A DNA stretch of 18,851 bases from positions 1-18,851 of the forward strand of contig CAJPUK010000031.1 of NCBI GenBank assembly GCA_905373785.1. The letters run 5' to 3'. This document shows positions 1 through 7,567 of this stretch, in pieces (the first letter of the stretch is position 1; every line of letters begins with the position of its first letter). The notes beneath the pieces are model-generated. The model saw only the letters and a program-made list of their open reading frames with translations. It did no database searches and was not told the origin of the DNA. The position numbers were made by a program, and so were the translations under genes. The stretch is from an uncultured Johnsonella sp. (GTDB taxonomy: Bacteria > Bacillota > Clostridia > Lachnospirales > Lachnospiraceae).

Positions 1-1
1 G

Positions 2-397
2 GGTGCCGATGATTACATGACCAAACCCTTTGTGCCTGAAGAACTGCTTGCCCGTATCAGGGCTTTATCAAGAAGGCAGGGCGAAGTCATAGTTGAAGAG
101 TTAGCCTTTGAAGATCTCTCCCTTGACATCTCCAATGCGGAACTTAGATGCAGGGATAAAAACATACATCTAAGCTTTAAGGAATTTGAAATTATGAAAA
201 TACTTCTTAGTAACCAAAAAACTATAGTAAGCAAGGATATACTTATCAGCAAAGTCTGGGGAGATGACTCGGATGCCGAAGATAATAATGTTGAGGCTTA
301 TATATCATTTCTTAGAAAGAAACTAAGTTTTATAGGCTCTAAAGTAGTTCTTACCACCATCAGAAAGCTTGGTTATAAACTTGAGGTAAGTGCATGA
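2..397 (+). CDS. OmpR/PhoB-type response regulator, 3' part only
   Basis: Only the C-terminal part is present. The reading frame is open from base 2, so the gene starts outside the window. The first residues (GADDYMTKPF) are the end of a receiver domain, including the conserved Lys-Pro of its last loop. A linker follows, then a winged-helix DNA-binding domain with the 'LSFKEFEIMKILL...VSKDILISKVWG' pattern and a C-terminal wing ending 'TIRKLGYKLE'. The stop codon overlaps the start of the sensor kinase gene by 4 bases (ATGA), which implies translational coupling and a cognate pair. The regulator is expected to bind promoter DNA once the kinase has phosphorylated it. The phospho-acceptor Asp is outside the window, and the signal and targets cannot be read from this sequence. 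Confidence 0.95.
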   Translation, partial: GADDYMTKPFVPEELLARIRALSRRQGEVIVEELAFEDLSLDISNAELRCRDKNIHLSFKEFEIMKILLSNQKTIVSKDILISKVWGDDSDAEDNNVEAYISFLRKKLSFIGSKVVLTTIRKLGYKLEVSA

Positions 398-1653
398 TAG
401 CTAAACTCAGAAAAAAATTTATACTTGTTATAATGCTTTGCGTAATGTCTACTATAAGCATTGCAATCGGAAGTTTATTTGTCATTAATTATATTAATTA
501 CAAAAATAATTTAAATAACTTTCTTGAGCGTGAACTTCACATGAATATGGGCTTTCCTAATGATGAAAAGCCTGATAAAGAGCATAGAGAAGAGGGTGAT
601 TTTTTTTCATTTATGCACATGGACGATAAGCCTATGCATTTTCTTCCAAGTGTTTTTATTATGCTTGATGAAGACGGTTTAGTAGCAGACAGCAAAATCA
701 ATTATTTGGAGCTTAGTGATGATGATATTAAAAATTTGGCAAATACGATCGCTTCCCTAAAACAAAGCAGAGGCAAGGTATCTTCTTATAATCTTGATTA
801 TATAACTGTTAAACAGGATAACTTAACTTATATAGTTGCCGCCGACAACAGTTTTGAATACGGCAATATAAGGAATTTATTTGTTTTGTGCCTGCTAAGT
901 TTTATACTCAGCTTTTTTGTGTTTTTTGTAATAAGTTTAATACTTTCGGCATGGATACTAAAACCGGTTGAAAAGGCATGGCAGCAGCAAAACAGATTTG
1001 TAAGTGATGCCTCTCACGAGCTTAGAACTCCTATTACAGTTATACTTGCCAATCTTAATATACTGGCTTCAAAAAAAGAGGAGCTTATTAAGACCCGGTA
1101 CCAATGGATTGACAATACCAAGGAAGAAGCTTCCCGTATGAAACAGCTCGTAGATGAACTTTTATTCCTTGCAAGAAGTGATGACAGACAAAGTAAACTC
1201 GTCTTTTCTGAAATAAATTTAAGTGAGGTGCTTTTATCAAGAATGTTAAGTTTCGAGGCTCTTGCCTTTGAAAAAGGGATAAAGCTTGATTATGATATAG
1301 CCGATAATCTGAAAATTTTAGGACATGAGGGCAATGTAAAGCAACTGCTTAGTATACTGCTTGACAATGCTATGAAGTACTGCGGCGAAAAAGGCAGTGT
1401 TTGCCTAAAAGCTTATTGTGTAAAAGAAAAAACCTTTGTTCTTATACAAAACAGCGGCGAGCCTATAGATAAGGAGGATCTTAAGCATATATTTGAAAGA
1501 TTCTACAGAACTGATAAATCAAGGGCAAGAACCGAGGGAGGTTACGGGCTGGGGCTTGCAATTGCCAAGACTATAGTTGAGAGTATGCATGGCAGGATAT
1601 CGGTGTTTAGCGATAAGGAAAACGGTACGGTGTTTAAGCTTGAGTTAGGGTAG
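394..1653 (+). CDS. Membrane sensor histidine kinase
   Basis: This 419-residue sensor kinase has TM1 at about residues 9-33 and an extracellular loop at about 34-160 that is rich in acidic residues and His/Met (MNMGF, HMDDKPMHF). TM2 is at about 162-188. The H-box SHELRTP (His208) comes only about 20 residues after TM2, so no HAMP domain is visible. The catalytic domain carries the N-box (LLDNAMKYC, Asn325), NSGEPI, an F-box (IFERFYRTDKSR) and the G2 box GYGLGLAI (383-390). All residues needed for autophosphorylation appear present. The gene overlaps the upstream regulator gene by 4 bases. The lack of a HAMP domain resembles CiaH-type kinases, but the stimulus is unknown. The His/Met-rich loop might suggest metal sensing, which is speculation. 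Confidence 0.95.
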   Translation: MIAKLRKKFILVIMLCVMSTISIAIGSLFVINYINYKNNLNNFLERELHMNMGFPNDEKPDKEHREEGDFFSFMHMDDKPMHFLPSVFIMLDEDGLVADSKINYLELSDDDIKNLANTIASLKQSRGKVSSYNLDYITVKQDNLTYIVAADNSFEYGNIRNLFVLCLLSFILSFFVFFVISLILSAWILKPVEKAWQQQNRFVSDASHELRTPITVILANLNILASKKEELIKTRYQWIDNTKEEASRMKQLVDELLFLARSDDRQSKLVFSEINLSEVLLSRMLSFEALAFEKGIKLDYDIADNLKILGHEGNVKQLLSILLDNAMKYCGEKGSVCLKAYCVKEKTFVLIQNSGEPIDKEDLKHIFERFYRTDKSRARTEGGYGLGLAIAKTIVESMHGRISVFSDKENGTVFKLELG

Positions 1654-1763
1654 TAAAGTACTTGATAGCTCTTTATATAAATAATATCATCTTACAACTC
1701 ATCTTAGTAAATAATTCTTAAATGAATATCAATATTTTTTTATCGAATAACAATATATTTTTA

Positions 1764-1792
1764 TTGCCAAACATGAAAATATATGTTATTAT
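1764..1792 (+). promoter_or_regulatory. Promoter of the DUF2975-XRE-DUF4173 operon
   Basis: TTGCCA (1764-1769) and TATTAT (1787-1792) are separated by exactly 17 bases in the 201-base gap after the sensor kinase gene. Transcription would start near 1799, about 55 bases before the first start codon. No U-tailed terminator hairpin was found between the kinase gene and this promoter. Confidence 0.6.
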
Positions 1793-1814
1793 GCCCCTAT
1801 CATCAATAAGGATT

Positions 1815-1829
1815 TTTACAACTTGTAAA
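1815..1829. promoter_or_regulatory. Candidate operator palindrome
   Basis: This is a perfect 7-1-7 inverted repeat, TTTACAA-c-TTGTAAA. It lies roughly 15-30 bases downstream of the predicted transcription start and before the first gene of an operon that encodes an XRE-type DNA-binding protein. Its size and position fit an autoregulatory operator. That role is inferred from position alone. Confidence 0.4.
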
Positions 1830-1854
1830 TAGCCGGACATAAATCAGGGGGGTT

Positions 1855-2331
1855 ATGATGAATTGGACACAAAATAAAAGTATAGTTTTATCTAAAATCT
1901 GTGTATTTATTTTTGCCATACTTGGCATATTACTGAACATTTACATACACCATGATATAAAATTTATTATCCTAAGGCGTATTTATATTCCTCTTCCAAG
2001 GGAAGAACTGCTAAGGCAATATATAATTTTCACCCTGATTGCGGTGTACATAATGGATGTGCTTGCCTATACCGCTCTGTTACTCCTATATAGACTTCTA
2101 TGTAATATACATAAATCCAAGGTATTTACATTAGAAAATGTCAAGTATCTTAGATTACTTTCATGGTGCTGTTTTATCGCCTCATTTGTATGCTTTATTT
2201 TGACATTTTGCTATCTGCCTTTTGTATTACTCGTCACAAGTACTGCATTTATGGCACTTATACTGAGAGTAGTTAAGAATGTATTTACAGAGGCTATAGA
2301 GATAAAGCAGGAAAATGAGTATACCATATAA
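1855..2331 (+). CDS. DUF2975 family membrane protein
   Basis: This protein of about 158 residues has four predicted membrane segments, at about 12-32, 56-80, 100-120 and 121-142. The segment 'VFTLENVKYLRLLS' after TM2 and the C-terminal stretch 'VKNVFTEAIEIKQENEYTI' match what I know of the DUF2975 family, whose genes are typically followed by a small YozG-type XRE regulator, as here. The family's biochemical role is unknown. The gap to the regulator gene is 11 bases. The start is ambiguous: ATG codons at 1855 and 1858 follow the G-rich site AGGGGGG (1846-1852), and 1858 has the better spacing. Confidence 0.85.
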   Translation: MMNWTQNKSIVLSKICVFIFAILGILLNIYIHHDIKFIILRRIYIPLPREELLRQYIIFTLIAVYIMDVLAYTALLLLYRLLCNIHKSKVFTLENVKYLRLLSWCCFIASFVCFILTFCYLPFVLLVTSTAFMALILRVVKNVFTEAIEIKQENEYTI

Positions 2332-2342
2332 GGAGAAAAGCT

Positions 2343-2552
2343 ATGATTATGGTAAATATAGATGTGGTAATGGCAAAAAGGAAGATGTCTGCCGGAGAAC
2401 TTGCGGAGCGAATAGGCATCACAGCTGCCAATTTATCAATTCTAAAAAATAACAAAGCCAAGGCGGTACGTTTCTCCACTTTGGAGGCTATATGCAGAGA
2501 ACTTGATTGCCAAGTGGCAGATATACTGGAATACATACCTGATAAAAACTAA
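2343..2552 (+). CDS. YozG-like XRE-family transcriptional regulator
   Basis: This 69-residue protein is almost entirely one helix-turn-helix domain. The pattern 'MSAGELAERIGITAANLSILKNNKAKAVRFSTLEAICRELDC' places the HTH at about residues 15-40, and the tail 'QVADILEYIPDKN' is typical of the minimal YozG-type Cro/CI family. An AAGGAG site sits 7 bases before the ATG. It lies between the DUF2975 gene (11-base gap) and the large membrane protein gene (14-base gap), so it probably controls this operon, perhaps through the palindrome at 1815-1829. The DUF2975 partner may modulate it, but that is inferred from their frequent pairing only. Confidence 0.9.
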   Translation: MIMVNIDVVMAKRKMSAGELAERIGITAANLSILKNNKAKAVRFSTLEAICRELDCQVADILEYIPDKN

Positions 2553-2566
2553 AGGAGGTTTTTAAT

Positions 2567-4363
2567 ATGAGTGAAAATTTATTAGATAATTCTACAAGTA
2601 CAAATTCAAATCCCAATAATACAGCGGCAAATTCCGGCTCCGGTAATAACATTGCTATAAATTCAAGCTCAGATACTAATGCTGCTATAAGTTTAAACTC
2701 CGATACCGTCTCAACTGCAAGTTCAGACCTTGATAATAATATTGCTATAAATTCAAGCCACAATACCGGCACAGCTGCAAATTCAAATTCCGATACCGGT
2801 ACAGCCGACGTTAATACGGAGCATATGCCTCAAAACAATGCTCCTGTAAAAAAAGAACCTAAATATAAGTTTGAACAAGCAGATATTATAATGCTTCCTG
2901 TTATATTTATACTAGCATTTTTATGTACAAAATATTACAGTTTAGCCACCACTTTGTCAACTTTGGGCTTAGGAGCCAGCATATACGTAGTGCTTTATGT
3001 CGCATCATTGCTTATTTATGCCGGGTTAAAATCTGTAAAGGCAAATACGGAAAGTATGATTTTATCAGTACTTATGATACTTTTATCCCTAAGTTTCACT
3101 GTTTTTTATAACCATTCTCTTAATGTATTTATGCAAATAGCTATGAATTTTATGCTTATTTACCTGCCTGTAACAATATTTAATAAACTGATAAAAAAGG
3201 AAACTTCCGCACTTATACTATATGACTATATCAATGCACTTGTATTTATTCCCATATATTATGCTACCTCTTTTTGGCTTTGTATGTTTTCAAAAAAAGA
3301 AAAAACTGCACAAAATAAAAAGACTAAGTACTTTATGCATATTTTTCTCGGACTTTTAATCGGAACTCCGTTTATAGTGATTGTAATTTTCTTACTCTCC
3401 AGTGCGGATGCCACTTTTAACAAGATTTTTGAAAACTTATTTACATTAAATATCAATATTTCTAAAGATTTTGTAACTGCTATATGGTCTTTGCCAATGG
3501 CAACTTACCTGTACGCACTTATATACGGCAGTTCCGTAATTGATAATTCAAAGTATTTTAATATGGATAAATTTAATCAATCCTTGGACAATGCCGCCAC
3601 AATACCAAGACTCAGTATCTACACAGTTAATGTTATTATATGCTGCTTTTATGTTCTTTTTATAGGTATACAGGCTGTATATTTTATAGATATTGCCGGC
3701 GGTTCTTTACCGGATGGTTTTACTTATTCAGACTATGCAAGACGTGGTTTTTTTGAACTCCTTACCGTAGCCTTGATTAATATAGTATTTATTGTAGTAG
3801 CTAAAGTTTTGTCAATTAAACATGAAAATAATAAATATATGCGTATTCACATAATCTTAAATTCAATATTGACCTTTGCACTTATATTCGTTGCTTTTGC
3901 CAAAATGTACCTGTATATAAGTACTTATGGACTTACAGCACTACGCATAATTCCCAGCACATTTATGATTTTCTTATGTTGTGTATTCGCCTTTATTATA
4001 ATGGGAGAATTTAAGCAAAGCTTTCCTGTTGTAAAATTAAGTTTCTACACAGGAAATATACTTTTTGTACTTCTCTGTATTATCAATATGGATGGCTTAG
4101 TTGCTCAATATAATCTTAACGCCTATGTAAACGGAAAACTTCCATACTATGATTTATATGAGCTTAAAGGAAGTGATTTGTCTGCAATTCCTGCTATTTA
4201 CAAGGTGTGGAAAAATACTGATGATGAGGCACTTAAAACAAACTTAAGTTCTGTTGCGGAAAGTATAATGAAATATAAGTATTTTGATGAGGATGAATAT
4301 ATGAACTATAATTATGTTAGAAATAAGGCTTTAGAAATAAAAAAACATATGCATCTAAATTAA
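2567..4363 (+). CDS. DUF4153/DUF4173-like polytopic membrane protein with Asn/Ser-rich N-terminus
   Basis: This is a 598-residue protein. The first 85 or so residues are low complexity (Asn, Ser, Thr, Ala) with imperfect repeats. About 11 hydrophobic segments follow, starting near residue 106. The region around 'LPDGFTYSDYARRGFFELLTVALIN' resembles the conserved core I know from DUF4153/DUF4173 membrane proteins. The C-terminal soluble part includes 'DLSAIPAIYKVWK' and ends in a basic tail. The ribosome-binding site AAAGGAGG lies just ahead of the ATG. As last gene of the operon it is probably co-expressed with the DUF2975 protein and the XRE regulator. The function is not known. The N-terminal tract would most likely lie on one side of the membrane as a disordered tail. 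Confidence 0.85.
   Translation: MSENLLDNSTSTNSNPNNTAANSGSGNNIAINSSSDTNAAISLNSDTVSTASSDLDNNIAINSSHNTGTAANSNSDTGTADVNTEHMPQNNAPVKKEPKYKFEQADIIMLPVIFILAFLCTKYYSLATTLSTLGLGASIYVVLYVASLLIYAGLKSVKANTESMILSVLMILLSLSFTVFYNHSLNVFMQIAMNFMLIYLPVTIFNKLIKKETSALILYDYINALVFIPIYYATSFWLCMFSKKEKTAQNKKTKYFMHIFLGLLIGTPFIVIVIFLLSSADATFNKIFENLFTLNINISKDFVTAIWSLPMATYLYALIYGSSVIDNSKYFNMDKFNQSLDNAATIPRLSIYTVNVIICCFYVLFIGIQAVYFIDIAGGSLPDGFTYSDYARRGFFELLTVALINIVFIVVAKVLSIKHENNKYMRIHIILNSILTFALIFVAFAKMYLYISTYGLTALRIIPSTFMIFLCCVFAFIIMGEFKQSFPVVKLSFYTGNILFVLLCIINMDGLVAQYNLNAYVNGKLPYYDLYELKGSDLSAIPAIYKVWKNTDDEALKTNLSSVAESIMKYKYFDEDEYMNYNYVRNKALEIKKHMHLN
2651..2758 (+). repeat. Imperfect direct repeats coding for the Asn/Ser-rich tract
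   Basis: The 18-mer ATTGCTATAAATTCAAGC occurs at 2651-2668 and again at 2741-2758, exactly 90 bases (30 codons) apart, encoding IAINSS twice. Between and after these copies are weaker variants built on 'gctgcaaattcaa' and 'ccgatacc', out to about 2810. The in-frame spacing indicates expansion by duplication within the coding sequence. Confidence 0.75.
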
Positions 4364-4371
4364 ATACAGGT

Positions 4372-4413
4372 AAAGGCTATCAAACAGCAATTACACCGTT
4401 TGATAGCCTTTTT
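4372..4413 (+). terminator. Rho-independent terminator of the DUF4173 operon
   Basis: A perfect 14-bp stem (4372-4385 with 4398-4411), a 12-base loop and a short T-run lie 8 bases after the stop codon of the large membrane protein gene. Read on the minus strand the stem is followed by TTTA, so it may also end the convergent cupin transcript. Confidence 0.85.
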
Positions 4414-4421
4414 GCTTAAGT

Positions 4422-4703
4422 TTATTTGTTAATAAGGGTTACAAAGAACTCCCCATCTTCTACAAACTCTACATTTATATAATTATCACCGTCAAAATAC
4501 AGTATATCTCCCGGTGTTAAATCATGGATCTCCTCTTCATTAAGGAATACCCTTACCGCTCCTTTTACCACAGTAAATATTATATAAGCCTCCGCATGGT
4601 TGTGCTTTGGAATTAAATCTCCCTTAACCCCTGCCTTCTTTACAACATTAAATTTATCTTTAGCAAATACAAGACCTGCAACATTCTTTACTTCTCCAAC
4701 CAT
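4422..4703 (-). CDS. Small single-domain cupin protein
   Basis: This 93-residue protein is one cupin barrel. The first metal motif is present as 'PKHNHAEAY' (His34, His36, Glu38), followed by Gly48 in 'VVKGAVRVFL'. The second motif contains 'LTPGDILYFDGDNYINV' but lacks the usual His, so metal binding may be weak or lost. The start was set at the ATG at 4703 because GAAAGGAG lies 5-6 bases upstream. A longer in-frame start at 4751 would run back over the promoter. The gene is monocistronic and convergent with the DUF4173 operon. Small cupins act as enzymes, sugar or ligand binders, or detoxification proteins, and nothing here chooses between these. Confidence 0.85.
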   Translation of the reverse strand: MVGEVKNVAGLVFAKDKFNVVKKAGVKGDLIPKHNHAEAYIIFTVVKGAVRVFLNEEEIHDLTPGDILYFDGDNYINVEFVEDGEFFVTLINK

Positions 4704-4741
4704 AAAACTCCTTTCTAAATTATCAATTGATTTACTTTGTA

Positions 4742-4770
4742 AGTATAGCATATCAAGGCGATAAATTCAG
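4742..4770 (-). promoter_or_regulatory. Promoter of the cupin gene
   Basis: On the minus strand an extended -10, TGC-TATACT, occupies 4750-4742. A weak -35 (CTGAAT, 4770-4765) is 17 bases upstream. The same TGC-TATA(C/A)T pattern recurs before rpsL and the LytTR gene, which supports it. Confidence 0.5.
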
Positions 4771-4958
4771 TATTATTTTATAGAATAAAAAATTTACAGC
4801 AAGGCTGCTGTATGTAGACTCCGACCACTCTAAACTTATAGCTTGAAATGCCTGTATTTAAAAGCATGCATCGCTTTCATTCGATACATTATACATGTAT
4901 ATCTGAACTAACTGAACTGTAATATTTGAAATATATTAAAAAAATATCAAAAAAGTAC

Positions 4959-4987
4959 TTTACTTTTTTACTTTAGTATGCTACCAT
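4959..4987 (+). promoter_or_regulatory. Possible promoter of the amino-acid ABC operon
   Basis: TTTACT (4959-4964) and TACCAT (4982-4987) have 17-base spacing. Both boxes are poor. Alternative -10 boxes (TATGCT at 4977 or 4993) overlap, so the exact start is uncertain. The leader would be about 100 bases and ends with the AAGGGTGG ribosome-binding site. Confidence 0.3.
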
Positions 4988-5095
4988 ATCGCTATGCTAA
5001 TATAAGAAAGCGAATTAACTAATTAAAGAAAGGTAAGCAGTTTTTTCAGTAGTTGGTATTTTATCAATTTACAATGTTGCTTAAGGGTGGGTATT

Positions 5096-5977
5096 ATGAG
5101 AAAAAATTTATTGTTAGGTTGTGTATGTGCGATATCTGTGTTTTTACTTGCAGCTTGTTCGGGTGGTAGTACCGAGAGTTCACAGACTTCTTCGGAGTCG
5201 ACAGCAAGCAGCAAGTCTACAAGCAGTGCAGAGGCTTCTTCCAAAGAAAGCAAGGCAGATACGGCAGCTATAGATGCGGACGGTGTATTTACAGTAGGTT
5301 TTGACCAGGATTTCCCTCCTATGGGCTTTGTGGGTGATGATGGTGAGTTTACAGGTTTTGATCTTGAGCTGGCAGCCGAAGTTGCAAAAAGACTCGGTAT
5401 GGAAATCAAGTACCAGCCTATAGCATGGGATGCTAAGGAAATGGAGATTGAAAGCGGCAATATTGATGTAATCTGGAACGGTTTTACAACTAACGGACGT
5501 GAGAATGACTACACCTGGTCAAAACCATACATGGAAAATAAACAGGTATTTGTTGTAAGTAAGGATTCCGGTATAACTAAGGTTGAGGACTTAAAGGGCA
5601 AGAAGGTAGAAGTGCAAGTTGACTCTTCAGGAGAAAAAGCATTGGCGGAAAATAAAGAGCTTTCAGACAGTTTTGCAGAACTTATTACTACAGCTGACTA
5701 CAATACTGCATTCCAGGACTTGGAGATGGGCGCAACGGATGCGGTTGCTATGGATATAATAGTTGCAGGTTACCAGTTGAAGAAAAGGGGAGACGGCAAG
5801 TATATTATACTTGAAGATGAGCCTATATCAACAGAAGAGTACGGAATAGGGTTTAAGAAGGGTAATACCGCATTAAGAGATGCAGTAGATGCAACACTTG
5901 TGGAAATGGCAGCAGACAAAACATTAAAGTCCATATCTGAAAAATGGTTTGATACTGACGTAACTATTATTAAGTAA
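5096..5977 (+). CDS. Amino-acid ABC transporter substrate-binding lipoprotein
   Basis: This 293-residue periplasmic-binding-protein family 3 receptor captures a polar amino acid outside the cell for import. Its N-terminus MRKNLLLGC...FLLAAC is a lipoprotein signal with lipobox LLAAC, so Cys21 would be lipidated. Residues 22-55 form a Ser-rich linker. The binding domain follows: 'FTVGFDQDFPPMGFVGDDGEFTGFDLELAAEVAKRLG', then 'NIDVIWNGFTTNGRE', 'MGATDAVAMD' and 'EEYGIGFKKG'. The start was placed at the ATG at 5096, which has AAGGGTGG just before it and gives a clean signal peptide. An in-frame GTG at 5087 would overlap that site. It is first of three genes, with permease and ATPase downstream. 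The exact substrate cannot be read from the sequence. Confidence 0.93.
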   Translation: MRKNLLLGCVCAISVFLLAACSGGSTESSQTSSESTASSKSTSSAEASSKESKADTAAIDADGVFTVGFDQDFPPMGFVGDDGEFTGFDLELAAEVAKRLGMEIKYQPIAWDAKEMEIESGNIDVIWNGFTTNGRENDYTWSKPYMENKQVFVVSKDSGITKVEDLKGKKVEVQVDSSGEKALAENKELSDSFAELITTADYNTAFQDLEMGATDAVAMDIIVAGYQLKKRGDGKYIILEDEPISTEEYGIGFKKGNTALRDAVDATLVEMAADKTLKSISEKWFDTDVTIIK

Positions 5978-6071
5978 TGGGTGTCAGTTTGCATATTATA
6001 TAGGCGGATTGAGATGTTTAAGTGAGGTAATAGAAACTTGTAATAGCAATTCGTACGGTATTATATAATTT

Positions 6072-6101
6072 GGGGGCATGATATAATATATCTGCCCCTT
6101 T
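6072..6101 (+). terminator. Attenuator-like hairpin between receptor and permease genes
   Basis: GGGGCA (6073-6078) pairs with TGCCCC (6093-6098), and the inner GATATA and TATATC can pair further. Only TTT follows, so it should end transcription partly and also protect the upstream message. Such hairpins after receptor genes commonly keep receptor levels above transporter levels. That effect is inferred here. Confidence 0.5.
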
Positions 6102-6144
6102 GCTTATGTTAAACTATATGTTAAAATAAATAAGGGGTATTAAT

Positions 6145-6804
6145 ATGCGTTTGATGGATATATTGAATATATTGACACAATTATCAGAAGGTATGCTTTT
6201 CAGTATACTTATATTTTCGGTAACATTGATTTTATCCTTGCCTTTGGGGCTTTTGGTTGCATTTGCAAGAATGAGTAAAATACAAGCAATCAGAATACCG
6301 GCAAGTATATATATTTCTATTATGAGAGGTACTCCGCTTATGCTCCAACTTATGGTGGTGTACTTCGGACCTTATTATATATTCGGTATAAAGGTTGTGG
6401 ATAATTATAGAATTATAGCGGCATTGATCGGATTTGTGATCAATTATGCGGCTTACTTTGCCGAGATCTATAGAGGCGGTATTCAGTCTATAGGCAGGGG
6501 GCAATACGAGGCGGCAAAACTCTTAGGTTACAGTAAGACACAGACCTTTTTGGTAATTATTCTTCCGCAGGTAATAAAAAGGATACTCCCGTCTATTACC
6601 AATGAAGTGATTACTTTGATAAAAGATACTTCACTTGCATTTACCATATCTGTTTTGGAAATGTTTAGCAGAGCTAAGGCTCTGGCAAGCAGCAGTACCA
6701 GTATGATTCCTTTCGTGGTAGCAGCTTGCATTTACTATGTATTTAATTTCATAGTGGAATTTATCATGAACGGCATTGAAAAAAGATTAGAGTATTACAG
6801 ATAG
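6145..6804 (+). CDS. Amino-acid ABC transporter permease
   Basis: This 219-residue membrane protein belongs to the HisM/GlnP family and forms the channel of the importer. About five hydrophobic segments are visible, at about residues 18-42, 60-80, 88-108, 133-150 and 187-210. The family hallmarks are 'MRGTPLMLQL' (60-69) and the EAA loop 'YEAAKLLGYSKTQTFLVIILPQ' (121-142), which docks onto the ATPase. An AAGGGG site lies 7 bases before the ATG. The gene is 167 bases downstream of the receptor gene, across the hairpin, and 10 bases upstream of the ATPase gene. With a single permease gene, the channel is probably a homodimer. Confidence 0.95.
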   Translation: MRLMDILNILTQLSEGMLFSILIFSVTLILSLPLGLLVAFARMSKIQAIRIPASIYISIMRGTPLMLQLMVVYFGPYYIFGIKVVDNYRIIAALIGFVINYAAYFAEIYRGGIQSIGRGQYEAAKLLGYSKTQTFLVIILPQVIKRILPSITNEVITLIKDTSLAFTISVLEMFSRAKALASSSTSMIPFVVAACIYYVFNFIVEFIMNGIEKRLEYYR

Positions 6805-6814
6805 GGGTGAGAAC

Positions 6815-7567
6815 ATGAATATATTAAATATACAAAATGCGGCGAAAAGCTTTGACGGTACTGAGGTTATAAAGGATATATCACTTAAGGTTGACAAGGC
6901 GGAGGTTGTTTCAATAATAGGTCCGTCAGGCTCCGGCAAATCAACACTTTTAAGATGTGCTACATTTTTGGAAACCCTTGATAACGGGAGTATTTCATAT
7001 ATGGATATGGAAGCAGTAAAAAGCATTGATGGTGAAAGCGTATACAAGGATGCAAAAACTCTTAAGGACATAAGTTCATGTTTCGGACTTGTATTTCAAC
7101 AATTTAATCTGTTCCCGCATATGAGTGTGCTTCAGAATATAATTGACGCACCTGTAAGAGTTCAAAAAAAAAGTAAGGAAGAGGCTGTAGAAATCGCAAG
7201 AGATCTACTTGGAAAGATAGGTCTTTCAGACAAGGAGAATGCATATCCGTATCAGCTTTCAGGCGGTCAACAGCAAAGAGTGGCAATAGCAAGGGCTTTG
7301 GCATTAAGACCGAAGATACTGTTATTTGATGAGCCGACTTCCGCTCTTGACCCGCAGCTTAGCAAGGAGCTTGTTAAGCTAATCAAATCATTGACAGATC
7401 TGCATATAGCCATGCTTATAGTAACTCACGATATGGAATTTGCCAAGGAGGTAAGTGATAGACTTATATTTATGGCAGATGGTGAAATCATAGAAGAGGG
7501 AAGTCCTGAGAAAATCTTTAATTCGAAGCATGAAAGGACTAAAGCTTTTTTGGGAAATGTTGATTAA
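6815..7567 (+). CDS. Amino-acid ABC transporter ATP-binding protein
   Basis: This 250-residue ATPase of the HisP/GlnQ family powers the importer. The motifs are complete: Walker A GPSGSGKST (36-44), Q-loop Gln95, signature LSGGQQQR (148-155), Walker B ILLFDEP (168-174) with the catalytic Glu, D-loop SALD and H-loop His205. The segment at about 62-88 (MEAVKSIDGESVYKDAKTLKD) is slightly longer than in typical GlnQ proteins. The ribosome-binding site AGGGGTGAG lies just before the ATG, 10 bases after the permease stop. It would act at the inner face of the membrane as a dimer with the permease pair. Confidence 0.96.
   Translation: MNILNIQNAAKSFDGTEVIKDISLKVDKAEVVSIIGPSGSGKSTLLRCATFLETLDNGSISYMDMEAVKSIDGESVYKDAKTLKDISSCFGLVFQQFNLFPHMSVLQNIIDAPVRVQKKSKEEAVEIARDLLGKIGLSDKENAYPYQLSGGQQQRVAIARALALRPKILLFDEPTSALDPQLSKELVKLIKSLTDLHIAMLIVTHDMEFAKEVSDRLIFMADGEIIEEGSPEKIFNSKHERTKAFLGNVD

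Larger units (their letters stand above)
4704..5095. other. 392-base divergent intergenic region between cupin and amino-acid transporter genes
   Basis: Apart from the cupin promoter and the weak transporter promoter listed separately, this region is AT-rich and holds no convincing gene. Two features stand out. The motif ACAGTTCAG occurs on the minus strand at 4920-4912 and is followed by a second AGTTCAG 9 bases further on. TATGCTA occurs twice, 16 bases apart (4977-4983 and 4993-4999). The function of either is not known. Confidence 0.6.

Noticed and set aside
5080..5096. AGGGTGG before the receptor gene, like the end of a T-box leader
   Set aside because: The rest of the T-box motif (NACCGCG), the specifier stem and a terminator are absent. 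It is the ribosome-binding site.
5023..5460. 145-codon open frame on the - strand
   Set aside because: It overlaps the substrate-binding lipoprotein gene in antisense. The Ser/Ala-rich product is a shadow of the lipoprotein linker.
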